From Aminithiophilus ramosus (GTDB taxonomy: Bacteria; Synergistota; Synergistia; Synergistales; Aminithiophilaceae): DNA of 64,000 nt. The DNA lies in contig NZ_CP072943.1 in the NCBI RefSeq assembly GCF_018069705.1, positions 2,481,453 to 2,545,452 of the forward strand, read 5' to 3'. Both the position numbers and the translations under genes were made by a program. The notes below the pieces were generated by a model. It did no database searches and was not told the DNA's origin. It was given only the letters and a program-made list of their open reading frames with translations. Shown piece after piece: positions 37,404-45,462 of this stretch; positions within the stretch are counted from its first letter, which is position 1; the number at the start of each line of letters is the position of its first letter.

Positions 37404-38976
37404 GGTTTTTCGCCCCTCGCGGAAACGGGCCGCAGAGAGGTTTGGTCCCTGTCGGGAGCGTCCGAACTCGACCGCGAAAGGGTCTTGCCTCTGCCGGGAG
37501 CGCGCAGTCGGCGACGGAAGGTTGGACACGGGGGTAGACGAGAACTCTGCGGCGAAAGGGGCTTGCCCTTGCTGGGAGCGCTCGAACTCAATCGCGGCGG
37601 AGGTTTTGCCCTTGCTGGGAGCGCGGCCATCTTGGCGGCGCGCGGGACGGATCTTTCGTCCCGCAGGGTTTCCCGGCTTGGACGACGTCACCTCGGCGAC
37701 GACGGCGACGTGCGTGAAGACCCACCGCCCCTTCGGGGCGGGCGCGGGCAGGATGCCCACGCTCCCAGGAAAAACCAGACCCGCGACGGGAGATCCTTCG
37801 TCCCTTTCGAAGCTCCCAGGAAAACACCGCGGCGGCGGAGGTTTTGCCCTTGCTGGGAGCGCGGCCATCTTGGCGACGCGCGGGACGGATTTCTCGTCCC
37901 GCAGGGTCTCCCGACTCGGACGACGTCCCCTCGGCGGAGGGGTTTTGCCCCTGCTGGGAGCGCGGCCATCCTGGCGGCGCGCGGGACGGGGTTACCGTCC
38001 CGCAGGGTCTCCGTCCTGAACGACGTCACCTGAGTAACGACGGCGAAGCGTGGGAACCCCACCGCCCCTTCGGGGCGGGCGCGGGCAGGATGCCCACGCT
38101 CCCAGGAAAGGCCAGAGCCGCGACGGGAGATCCTTCGTCCCTTTCGAAGCTCCCAGGAAAACACCGCGGCGGCGGAGGGTTTTTCCCTTGCTGGGAGCGC
38201 TCGAACTCGATCGCGGCGGAGGTTTTGCCCTTGCTGGGAGCGCGGCCATCTTGGCGGCGCGCGGGACGGATTTCTCGTCCCGCAGGGTCTCCCGACTCGA
38301 ACGACGTCACCTCGGCGACGACGGCGACGTGCGTGAAGACCCACCGCCCCTTCGGGGCGGGCGCGGGCAGGATGCCCACGCTCCCAGGAAAGGCCAGAGT
38401 CGCGACGGGAGATCCTTCGTCCCTTTCGAAGCTCCCAGGAAAACACCGCTGCGGCGGAGGTTTCGCCCTTGCTGGGAGCGCTCGAACTCAATCGCGGCGG
38501 AGGTTTTGCCCTTGCTGGGAGCGCGGCCATCCCTGGCGGCGCGCGGGACGGATTTCTCGTCCCGCAGGGTCTCCCGACTCGAACAACGTCACCTCGGCGA
38601 CGACGGCGACGTGCGTGAAGACCCACCGCCCCTTCGGGGCGGGCGCGGGCAGGATGCCCACGCTCCCAGGAAAGGCCAGAGCCGCGACGGGAGATCCTTC
38701 GTCCCTTTCGAAACGGCAGGGACGACAGCGCTCCCAGGGGAAGCCGGCTACGGACGCGGTTTTTTGTTCTTGCTGGGAGCGCGCAGCCGGCGACGGAAGG
38801 TTGGACACGGGAGTAGACGAAAACTCTGCGGCGAAAGGATCTTGCCCTTGCTGGGAGCGCGGCCATCTTGGCGGCGCGCGGGACGGATTTCTCGTCCCGC
38901 GGGGTCTCCGTCCTGAACGACATCACCTGAGTAACGACGGCGACGTGCGTGAAGACCCACCGCCCCTTCGGGGAGG
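37404..38976 (-). repeat. REP/BIME-like repeat cluster 5 (reverse orientation)
   Basis: Four copies of the hairpin in reverse orientation relative to the other clusters, with inverted partners and a linker of the CGTGCGTGAAGACCCACC type. It ends about 10 bp from the stop codon of the tungstate ATPase gene. Spacer modules with TCGAACTCGATCGCGGCGG recur here and in cluster 6. Confidence 0.9.
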
Positions 38977-38986
38977 AACCTCGCCT

Positions 38987-40057
38987 TCAGACCCAGCGGA
39001 AGGAGCTGGCCTTGACGAGGACGGAGACGTCCCTGCCCGGGTGAAGGCCCATCTCTCTGACGGCCTCGCCCGTCAGGCGGGCCGTCAGGGCCAGGCCGCC
39101 GGCCTGGACTTTGACGAGGACCCGGCCCGTGCCGTTTTCGTAGACCATCTGAGCCACGGAGCAGCGCAGGGCGTTACGGGCCGACAGGCCCTCCGGTACG
39201 GAGATGGCCAAAAGGAGCGATCCGGGATCGACGGCGGCGACGGCCTCGTCGAGAGGCCCCGAGGAAGGGGGTGCGAGGGCGCGGAGCCTCTGGCCGTCGG
39301 CGAGATCCTTGACGACGAGGCCGTCGAGCTCTTTCCGCCAGGGGCCGAAGACGAGATTCTCCGGTCCGATGGCGATGATTCTGCCCCCGAAAAAGTGGAC
39401 CACTTCATCGGCCACGTCGTTGATCCAGAGCTGGTCGTGGCTCACGAGCAGGAGCGTCGTCCCCCACTCGTCGCGGGCACGAAGGGCCGCCTCCTGGATG
39501 CGCAGGGCGCTCTGGACGTCGACGCTGGACGTGGGCTCGTCGAGCAGCAGGACGCGGGGACGGAGGGCGAGGCGGGCGGCCAGGGCGACGCGCTGGGCCT
39601 CGCCTCCCGAAAGCTGGTACCAGAGGCGGGAGGCGAAGCGGGCGCCGTCGAGTCCGACGGAGCGGAGAGCCTGGAAGGCGCGGTCTTTCATCTCCGACGA
39701 CGAGAGGTCCCCTCTGATCCTCAGGCCGTAGGCGACGTTATCGAAGACGCTTCGCTTGAGCAGATAGGGTTCCTGGAGCAGGAGGGTCACTTCGTTCCTG
39801 GCCTCGATCCGTTCCCTGTCGCAGGTCATGCCCTTCTCCCACAGGATCCGACCTCCGTAGCGGAGCAAGCCGTCGTCGGGGGCTTCGAGAAAGGCGAGGA
39901 GGCGAAGGAGGGTGCTTTTTCCGCTGCCGTTGGGACCGACGAAACCGACGACCCGTCCCGCAGCGAGGTCGAGGTGATCGATGTCGAGGACCGTCCGTTT
40001 TCCGTAGACGCGCCGGATGCCCCTGAGCTCGTAAAGAGGCGGAGCCGATGCCGTCAT
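38987..40057 (-). CDS. tupC: TupC-like tungstate ABC ATPase with TOBE domain
   Basis: 356 residues; the ATG at 40057 overlaps the permease stop by four bases and has AGGAGG upstream. Walker A is GPNGSGKS (41-48), Q-loop LLLQEPYLLKRSVFDNV, signature LSGGEAQRVALAARLAL, Walker B VLLLDEPTSSVD and switch LLLVSHD. The C-terminal segment from about residue 285 (LSARNALRCSVAQMVYENG and TARLTGEAVREMGLHPG) is a TOBE/MOP-type oxyanion-sensing fold. It energises the TupB-like permease. Genes for two TupA-like receptors lie upstream in the same operon. Confidence 0.88.
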   Translation of the reverse strand: MTASAPPLYELRGIRRVYGKRTVLDIDHLDLAAGRVVGFVGPNGSGKSTLLRLLAFLEAPDDGLLRYGGRILWEKGMTCDRERIEARNEVTLLLQEPYLLKRSVFDNVAYGLRIRGDLSSSEMKDRAFQALRSVGLDGARFASRLWYQLSGGEAQRVALAARLALRPRVLLLDEPTSSVDVQSALRIQEAALRARDEWGTTLLLVSHDQLWINDVADEVVHFFGGRIIAIGPENLVFGPWRKELDGLVVKDLADGQRLRALAPPSSGPLDEAVAAVDPGSLLLAISVPEGLSARNALRCSVAQMVYENGTGRVLVKVQAGGLALTARLTGEAVREMGLHPGRDVSVLVKASSFRWV

Positions 40058-40749
40058 GACCGTGCCCTCCTGCGCAGCAGGGAGGCCGATCCGTTGACGG
40101 CGAAGGCGAAAAGGAGAAGGACCAGGCCCAGGGCGACGCCCATGGCGAACTCCCCCTTGCCCGTTTCGAGGGTGATGGCCGTCGTGATGGTCCGCGTCCG
40201 CCACTTGATGTTGCCGCCGATCATCATGGAGACGCCCACTTCGGAGATGATCCGTCCGTAGGCGCTGGCCGCCGCCAGGAGGACGCCGTAGCGCGACTCG
40301 ACGAGGCTGGCCAGAGCCAGCTGCCGTCTGTCGGCCCCAAGGGTCAGAAGGGTCAGGGAAAGACGGTGATCGAGGCTTTCTACGGCCGAGGCCGTCAGGG
40401 CCACGACGACGGGGAGAGCGAGGATGACCTGGCCTATGGCCACGCCGGGAAGGGAGAAAAGAAGCTCCATCCCTCCCAGGGGACCCCGGCGGGAGACGAA
40501 GGCGTAGACGAGAAGGCCGACGACGACGGTCGGCAGTCCCAGGAGGGTGTCGACGACGGCGCGACAGAGCTTGCGACCCCGAAAGTCGCCGTAGCCGAGA
40601 AGGAAACCGAGGGGAATGCCCAGGAGAAGGCTGAAGGAGATGGAGAGGGACGAGAGTTTGAGCGTGGTGAATATGGCGCTCCAGGTCTCCTCGTCGCCGG
40701 ACAGGAGCAGGACGAGAGCCTGAGAGAGGCCTTCAGCGAGATAGTCCAA
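40054..40749 (-). CDS. tupB: TupB-like tungstate ABC permease
   Basis: 231 residues from a TTG at 40749 with GGAGGG upstream. About five helices are present. TLKLSSLSISFSLLLGIPLGFLLG near the start, VVDTLLGLPTVVVGLLVYAFVSRRGPLG and the EAA-like loop ESRYGVLLAAASAYGRIISEVGVSMMIGGNI are characteristic of TupB. The following TRTITTAITLETGKGEFAMG is also a TupB feature. It forms the inner-membrane channel of the tungstate importer. A 259-bp gap to the second tupA-like gene shows no gene and no clear terminator. Confidence 0.9.
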   Translation of the reverse strand: MDYLAEGLSQALVLLLSGDEETWSAIFTTLKLSSLSISFSLLLGIPLGFLLGYGDFRGRKLCRAVVDTLLGLPTVVVGLLVYAFVSRRGPLGGMELLFSLPGVAIGQVILALPVVVALTASAVESLDHRLSLTLLTLGADRRQLALASLVESRYGVLLAAASAYGRIISEVGVSMMIGGNIKWRTRTITTAITLETGKGEFAMGVALGLVLLLFAFAVNGSASLLRRRARS

Positions 40750-41008
40750 GCCGTTTCCCTCCAGTACTCTATCCTAAGGAAGTTCGAATGTCGGGACAGG
40801 CCCGGACCTGCAGGGCTCGACGAACGGGCGGCGCAGGTCGCCAGGATCAGGTCTCTTGCGCGTCGCCGTCTGAGAACCGTCTCAACCGCCGACGGAATCG
40901 GGTTCCGAAAAAAGCCTTTCCAGGCCCGGCCCGTTTGCCCGCTCCTTCGGTCCGACGGGCGTCGGACGAGAAAGTTCTCCCGCCCGACGCCCCACCATGC
41001 GATGCTTT

Positions 41009-41872
41009 TCAGGGGTTTTTGGCTTTCCACTGATCGGAGTTGGGAAAGAAGAGGGGCTCGCCGTACTTCTCGACGCCGAAGTCCCTGACGAGAGACTGAG
41101 CCTCGTCACTGCAGAGCCAGTCCGTGAAGGCCAGGGCCCCTTCGACGTTCAGACCCTGAAACGTCTCGGGATTGACGCGGATGACGGCGATGTAATTGTA
41201 GAGGAAGGGATCACCTTCCACCAGGACTTCGAGGGAAATGTCCTTTTTCATCGTCAGAACCGTGGCCCGGTCCATGAGGACGTAGCTTCCCCGGCGGTTG
41301 GCGAACTGCGTCGTGGCCTTGTTGCCGGCCTTGCCGATCTCGTAGAGGACGTACCCGTCCCCTCCGGGAACGATGCCCGCCTTCTCCCAGACTTCCATCT
41401 CTTTGACATGGGTCCCCGAGTTGTCGCCGCGGGTCACGAAGGGGGCCCCCGAGGCGGCGATTTTCCGGAAGGCCGCGGCGGCGTCCTTCATGCCGCGCAC
41501 GCCGGCAGGATCCTCTTTGGGGCCGAGGATGACGAAGTCGTTGTACATGACGTCGCGGCGGTCGATGCCGAAGCCGTCGGCGACGAACTGATCCTCGAGC
41601 CTGCGGGCATGGACCATGACCATGTCGAAGTTGCCCGATTTGGCCTTCTCCAGCGTGGCTCCCGTGCCGGCTCCCTCGAAGACGACTTTCGTTCCCGTCT
41701 TTTTCTCGAAGGCCTCGGCGAAGGCCTTGACGATGCCGGCGTCGATGGGACCGATGGTGCTGGAAAGACGGACCTCGGGGGCCGCCAGGGCCGGCAGGAC
41801 CGCTGCGAGAACGATGAGGACGGAAAGAAGGAGAGGAGCGAAGCGCCCTCTCGACGTTCGGATGCGATTCAT
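41009..41872 (-). CDS. TupA-like tungstate-binding protein, paralogue 2
   Basis: 287 residues from an ATG at 41872 with GGGAGGT upstream. The signal peptide is RFAPLLLSVLIVLAAVLPALA. The mature protein shows RLSSTIGPIDAGIVKAFAEAFEKKTG, DMVMVHARRLEDQFVADGFGIDRRDVMYNDFVILGPKEDPAGV and TRGDNSGTHVKEMEVWEKAG. The TupA TTTS-type ligand loop is replaced by SSTI, so ligand preference may differ from that of the first paralogue 39 bp upstream. Both probably serve the single TupBC pair. Confidence 0.85.
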   Translation of the reverse strand: MNRIRTSRGRFAPLLLSVLIVLAAVLPALAAPEVRLSSTIGPIDAGIVKAFAEAFEKKTGTKVVFEGAGTGATLEKAKSGNFDMVMVHARRLEDQFVADGFGIDRRDVMYNDFVILGPKEDPAGVRGMKDAAAAFRKIAASGAPFVTRGDNSGTHVKEMEVWEKAGIVPGGDGYVLYEIGKAGNKATTQFANRRGSYVLMDRATVLTMKKDISLEVLVEGDPFLYNYIAVIRVNPETFQGLNVEGALAFTDWLCSDEAQSLVRDFGVEKYGEPLFFPNSDQWKAKNP

Positions 41873-41911
41873 GGCGGAAGACCTCCCTTGTTGTTGTCGA
41901 CCGTGAAAAAG

Positions 41912-42760
41912 CTACTCGTCGGCGTTGGGGAAGAAGAGTTGCTTGCCCGAGAGGGTGAACTCGGCGATGAGCTTCTGTCCCTCAGGCGAGGTGATCCAGT
42001 CCGTGAAGGCCTTGGCCTCTTCCGTTCTCGTGGCGTCCCACTTGGCGGGGTTGACGGTGATGACGCTGTACTGGTTGCGGAGCGAGGCGTCGCCTTCGGA
42101 GAGGATCACCAGAGGGGGGTTGCCCTTGTGGTTCTCCTCGTACTTGATGTAGGTTCCCCGGTCCGTGAGGGTGTAGCCGTCGCGCTCTCCGGCGATGGCG
42201 ATGGTCTGGATCATGCCCTGGCCGACCTGGACATACCACTCTTCCTTGTCGGGAGCCTCGATTCCCGCCTCTTTCCAGAGGGCGAGTTCCTTCATGTGCG
42301 TGCCCGATTTATCGGCCCGGCTGGTGAAAACGGCCTTCTTGGAGGCGATGGCCTTGAGGGTTTCGGCGGCCGAGAGGCCCTTGACGGCGGCGGGGTCTTC
42401 CTTGGGACCGATGAAGATGAAGTCGTTGTACATGACCTGGCGACGGTCGACGCCGAAGCCGCCGTCCATGAAGACCTGTTCCGATTCGGGGTCGTGGACG
42501 AAGAGGATATCCACGTCGCCGTTGCGGCCGAACTCGATGGCCTTGCCCGTGCCGACGGCGACCCACTGGAGCTCGATGCCCTTCTCTTTCTGAAAAAGGG
42601 GCGCCAGGTAGTCGAGAAGTCCCGTGTTGTCCGTGCTGGTCGTCGTGGCCATGCGGAGGACGGGGAGCTTGGCCGAGGCGACGGAGGCCAGGCAGAAGGC
42701 GGAGAGGGCGACGAGAAGGAGCCCCCACGGCAGGCGACGGCTGCGAATTTTCGCGAACAT
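41912..42760 (-). CDS. tupA: TupA tungstate-binding protein, paralogue 1
   Basis: 282 residues from the ATG at 42760 (AAGGGAAG upstream). The signal peptide is about 1-30. The TupA oxyanion loop RMATTTSTDNTGLLDYL begins near residue 36, followed by GKAIEFGRNGDVDILFVHDPESEQVF, VMYNDFIFIGPKEDPAAVKG, RADKSGTHMKELALW and YTLTDRGTYIKY. These are strong TupA signatures. It is the first gene after the second riboswitch and its terminator, so its expression should respond to cofactor or metal supply. Confidence 0.92.
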   Translation of the reverse strand: MFAKIRSRRLPWGLLLVALSAFCLASVASAKLPVLRMATTTSTDNTGLLDYLAPLFQKEKGIELQWVAVGTGKAIEFGRNGDVDILFVHDPESEQVFMDGGFGVDRRQVMYNDFIFIGPKEDPAAVKGLSAAETLKAIASKKAVFTSRADKSGTHMKELALWKEAGIEAPDKEEWYVQVGQGMIQTIAIAGERDGYTLTDRGTYIKYEENHKGNPPLVILSEGDASLRNQYSVITVNPAKWDATRTEEAKAFTDWITSPEGQKLIAEFTLSGKQLFFPNADE

Positions 42761-42868
42761 ATGTCTTCCCTTCTTTCTTTTGCTTGTTTGATGCGGTTCG
42801 AACGGCCAAAACGCGCTATCCCCTTCGAGCGGACAGAAAGGCGTTCCCTCCGGCGACGCAAGGGGCGC

Positions 42869-42900
42869 AAAAAAAGATCCATCCGCAACGAGGATGGATC
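42869..42900 (-). terminator. Terminator of the tup riboswitch leader
   Basis: GATCCATCC and GGATGGATC form a perfect 9-bp stem followed on the minus strand by seven T residues. It sits between the aptamer and tupA, so it is probably the expression platform. Confidence 0.88.
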
Positions 42901-42910
42901 CGACGGGCCT

Positions 42911-43024
42911 GGAGCCCTCGATCCCTCCTTTCCGATCACGGGAGGCCCCCCCGTTTCCGGGAGAACCCGTCGGTCCGACGGCCTTGGGAAGTTCCTTTAG
43001 GCGGAATCGGACTCGGAGGCGTTA
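42911..43024 (-). ncRNA. Moco/tungsten-cofactor-type riboswitch upstream of the tup operon
   Basis: The minus strand has CCTCCGAGTCC at the 5' side, CCTAAAGGAAC, the stem CCGTCGG/CCGACGG, a GGAAAC-capped hairpin (CTCCCGGAAACGGGGG) and the 3' core GCCTCCCGTGATCGGAAAGG. These correspond block by block to the other two copies in this window and to Moco RNA. An intrinsic terminator follows at 42869-42900, so control is probably by transcription termination. It lies about 26 bp after the storage-protein gene; a TTGACC at that gene's stop codon may belong to its own promoter. Confidence 0.85.
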
Positions 43025-43049
43025 TGAAGAGGGGCCTCAAGCCCCCCGG

Positions 43050-43880
43050 TCAACCTTTGCGGATGAAAGTGCCGACGTGCTCGCCCCTGAGGGCGCGGGT
43101 GATGTTGCCCTCGACGGTGCCGTCGATGATCTGGATCACGTCGAGGACTTCGCTGTTGGCCAGGATCTCCAGACAGGGACGCTCGATGATGAGATCGTCC
43201 AGGTCGAGGCCCGTCAGCTCGTCGACGGTGATATCGGCGATGAATTCGGCCTCGGGGTTCTTCTTGGGATCGTCGGTGTAGAGGCCCTTCTCGTCCTTGA
43301 CGAAGATGCAGCTCCGGGCACCGATGAGATGGGCCAGAAGGGCCGTGCCCACGTCGGTGCGGTGGAGAGGAATGCGCCCCTGAGCCGGCGGAAAGGAGAA
43401 ATAGTCGTAGGGAGGCATGCCGGGGCAGACGGGAATGCAGCCCTGTTCGAAATAGGACCAGAGCTTGACGATGTCGGCCGAATCGATGAGGATGCCGCCC
43501 CAGGGGGCCAGAAGGGTGGCGATGAGAAGGGCGTTCTGCTCCGAGACGGCGCTGCCGAACTTGGCGACGACGCCCGTGGGCATGCCCATCTCGAGGCCGA
43601 TGGTGTAGATGTGGCGGCTCCGCGTGCCGCCGCCCGTGGTGAGGAGCATCTTGTGCGAATCCTTGTTGGCGACGATCTCCTTGAGAATGGGCGGCAGGGC
43701 CTTGGCTCCCCTGTCGGAGATGGACTGACCGCCGATCTTGAGGACGTTGACGTCGGGGAAGAGACGGACCTGAGGGGCCGTCTCCATCGTCGAGGCCAGC
43801 TTTCGGCTGACGAGGCTTTCGCCCATGAGACGGCTCTTGACGTGAAGGCGCTTTCCGTCCTTTTCGCGGATGAGGGACAT
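43050..43880 (-). CDS. MosA/MosB-like molybdenum/tungsten storage protein (amino acid kinase fold)
   Basis: 276 residues; the ATG at 43880 has AGGAGG upstream. The sequence follows the Mo-storage protein of Azotobacter closely: VLKIGGQSISDRGAKALPPILKEIV (residues 46-70), HKMLLTTGGGTRSRHIYTIGLEMGMPTGVVAKFGSAVSEQNALL, PGMPPYDYFSFPPAQGRIPLHRTDVGTALLAHLIGARSCIFVKDEKGLYTDDPKKN and NITRALRGEHVGTFI. MoSto forms a cage that packs polyoxometalate clusters using ATP and can also take up tungstate. Only one subunit type is encoded here, whereas Azotobacter uses two. Its position between tungstate genes and riboswitches supports metal storage. Confidence 0.85.
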   Translation of the reverse strand: MSLIREKDGKRLHVKSRLMGESLVSRKLASTMETAPQVRLFPDVNVLKIGGQSISDRGAKALPPILKEIVANKDSHKMLLTTGGGTRSRHIYTIGLEMGMPTGVVAKFGSAVSEQNALLIATLLAPWGGILIDSADIVKLWSYFEQGCIPVCPGMPPYDYFSFPPAQGRIPLHRTDVGTALLAHLIGARSCIFVKDEKGLYTDDPKKNPEAEFIADITVDELTGLDLDDLIIERPCLEILANSEVLDVIQIIDGTVEGNITRALRGEHVGTFIRKG

Positions 43881-43957
43881 GGCTTCCTCCTGTCGATCCT
43901 TATAGAAAGGGGCGGGGCCGGAAACTTCGGCCCCGCCCTACCTGTTCTCCGAGGCGA

Positions 43958-44179
43958 TCAGGCCTCGTCGTCGCGGTGGCGGCGGTCGCCTTTGCCTCCC
44001 TCGAGGAGAACCAGTTCGGCACCGATCTCGTCGGCGATCTTTTTGATCTCGTCAAACCGGAGATGCTTGGCGTAGACCTTGAGGTCCGCCCCTGAAACGG
44101 CGACGACGCGATAGCGGGGTCGCTTTTCCTCGCAACCGGCCTTGCGGCGCTCGCGGCAGTAGATCTTGGCTGCCATCAT
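43958..44179 (-). CDS. Small basic/acidic protein of unknown function in the metal operon
   Basis: 73 residues from the ATG at 44179 (AGGGGGGAT just upstream). The N-terminus is Lys/Arg- and Cys-containing (AAKIYCRERRKAGCEEKRPRYRVVAVSGADLKVYAKHLRF) and the C-terminus is mixed-charge with a His (DRRHRDDEA). I do not recognise a family. It precedes the storage-protein gene by 77 bp and an extended -10 promoter lies upstream, so it may be a metallochaperone-like or regulatory partner, but this is only context. Confidence 0.6.
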   Translation of the reverse strand: MMAAKIYCRERRKAGCEEKRPRYRVVAVSGADLKVYAKHLRFDEIKKIADEIGAELVLLEGGKGDRRHRDDEA

Positions 44180-44209
44180 CGATCCCCCCTGATGAGTGAT
44201 TCTTTTCAA

Positions 44210-44218
44210 ATCATAGCA
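44210..44218 (-). promoter_or_regulatory. Possible extended -10 promoter for the storage operon
   Basis: TGCTATGAT on the minus strand, 31 bp upstream of the small gene. The -35 region (TTTCGT) is poor. Confidence 0.35.
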
Positions 44219-44340
44219 GAGAGTCTACGAAGACGAAAGCCCCGACCTCTTTCCCGAATCAGCAGGCTCTTCAAGACAACGTCGGGTCCAGGGATTCGAG
44301 GTCCACCTCGCAGGTGCGGTTCGAGGCAACCGTCTCCGTC

Positions 44341-45117
44341 CTACAGGCGCCTCCTGGCCGGACCGATGGACGTCCCTCCTGTTTTTGCCTGCCGATCGGG
44401 GTCTTTGCGCTCCTTGCTGTCCAGAACCTGCCAGGCTCCCTTCTCCAGCGGAACGAGGGGAAGGACGGGACGACCGGCCCAGAGGCGGGGCCGGATCCAG
44501 CCTCCGGTCAGGACCCGGTCGTCGAGGTCGGGGACGCCGCCGTCGCGATCGAGGGAGACGACATGGACACCCTCCCCTCTCAGCACGGAGACCGTCGTCT
44601 CCGTGCCCAGATCGCGGAGAGAGCCCCAGGCGATGAAACGGCCGCTCCAGCCCCAGGCGGTGAGCCCCACGGCGGCAGCGGCACCGATGAGCCCCTCGTC
44701 GGTGCCGCCGTGGCCGGAGAGATGGCTCTCTCCTGCGACGGAGAAGGCCTCGGCCTTCGTGACGACGCGACGGGTGCAGGCCAAACCGTGTTCGACAAGG
44801 GCCGGAAGAGAGACGTCGCTCTCGGCGGCGACGCAGAGACCGGGATCGCTTCCCTCAATGAAGTGAGCTGCCAGATGGGCCGAGGCCGCCTCGACGAGGG
44901 CGTCTCTCAGAGAGGCACCGGGAGCCTCGACGACGACGCAGGCCGAACTGTTGTGGGAGGTGTAAGGGATGGAAGGGTGGACGAGAAGCTGATGACGAAC
45001 GACGCCAAAACAGCGGCATCCCCCAGGGAGAGCCGCCTCGAACCATCGGGCAATCTTACCGGTGCCCCTTCCCGCATCAAGGGTATCGGTATCGTCAAAG
45101 CCGACGAAAAAACGCAC
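44341..45117 (-). CDS. TiaS-like domain protein under a Moco-type riboswitch
   Basis: 258 residues from a GTG at 45117 with GGGGGGAG upstream. The start RFFVGFDDTDTLDAGRGTG (FDDTD at residues 7-11) is the signature of the N-terminal domain of TiaS/COG1571-like proteins. Further conserved-looking segments are HPSIPYTSHNSSACVVVEA and SGHGGTDEGLIGAAAAVGLTAWGWSGRFI. The zinc-ribbon and OB parts of archaeal TiaS are absent, so agmatidine synthesis is unlikely. Control by a cofactor riboswitch and proximity to the storage and tungstate genes suggest a role in Mo/W cofactor or tungstoenzyme biology, but the reaction is unknown. A 161-bp gap separates it from the next gene. Confidence 0.65.
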   Translation of the reverse strand: MRFFVGFDDTDTLDAGRGTGKIARWFEAALPGGCRCFGVVRHQLLVHPSIPYTSHNSSACVVVEAPGASLRDALVEAASAHLAAHFIEGSDPGLCVAAESDVSLPALVEHGLACTRRVVTKAEAFSVAGESHLSGHGGTDEGLIGAAAAVGLTAWGWSGRFIAWGSLRDLGTETTVSVLRGEGVHVVSLDRDGGVPDLDDRVLTGGWIRPRLWAGRPVLPLVPLEKGAWQVLDSKERKDPDRQAKTGGTSIGPARRRL

Positions 45118-45243
45118 CTACGACTCCCCCCGCCTAAGCTTTATCTGCAACCTTCCTGCGGGACCCACGCCCTCAAAAGGGGGGGGTGGGGGAGGCGGCA
45201 GACCTCCCCCGGTGGTCGTGATGGATACCGGCTCTGGTATCAC

Positions 45244-45277
45244 AAAAAGGCCACCCTCCGCATTGGAAGGTGGCCTC
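45244..45277 (-). terminator. Terminator of the riboswitch leader before the TiaS-like gene
   Basis: AGGCCACC and GGTGGCCT (extended by TTCC/GGAG) form a stem followed by five T residues on the minus strand, between the aptamer and the gene. Confidence 0.88.
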
Positions 45278-45287
45278 AGCCAGCGAA

Positions 45288-45392
45288 TGAACGCATCTCC
45301 TTTCCAAACACGGGAGGCATTCTCGTTTCCAAGAATACCCATAGGCCGGATAACCGTGGGAAGACCTTTAGGTCCTCCGGCTCGGAGTCGTA
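45288..45392 (-). ncRNA. Moco/tungsten-cofactor-type riboswitch before the TiaS-like gene
   Basis: The clearest of the three copies. On the minus strand it carries CTCCGAGCCGGAGG, GACCTAAAGGTC, CCCACGG...CCG...TGGG, the hairpin ATTCTTGGAAACGAGAAT and the diagnostic CCTCCCGTGTTTGGAAAGG. A well-spaced promoter lies just upstream and an intrinsic terminator just downstream, so the whole regulatory leader is about 170 nt. It probably stops transcription when the cofactor is abundant. Confidence 0.88.
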
Positions 45393-45407
45393 TTCGATTG
45401 TGAAGTG

Positions 45408-45436
45408 ATTGTACCATTGCGCTTCCGAAAAGGCAA
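45408..45436 (-). promoter_or_regulatory. Promoter of the riboswitch leader before the TiaS-like gene
   Basis: On the minus strand TTGCCT and TACAAT are separated by 17 bp. The start would fall about 10 bp before the aptamer. Confidence 0.6.
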
Positions 45437-45462
45437 GGGCTTTCGCACATCCTGGAAGAACA

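Noticed and set aside
44221-44340. tRNA-like GGTTCGA segment
   Set aside because: No acceptor, D or anticodon arms could be paired around it.
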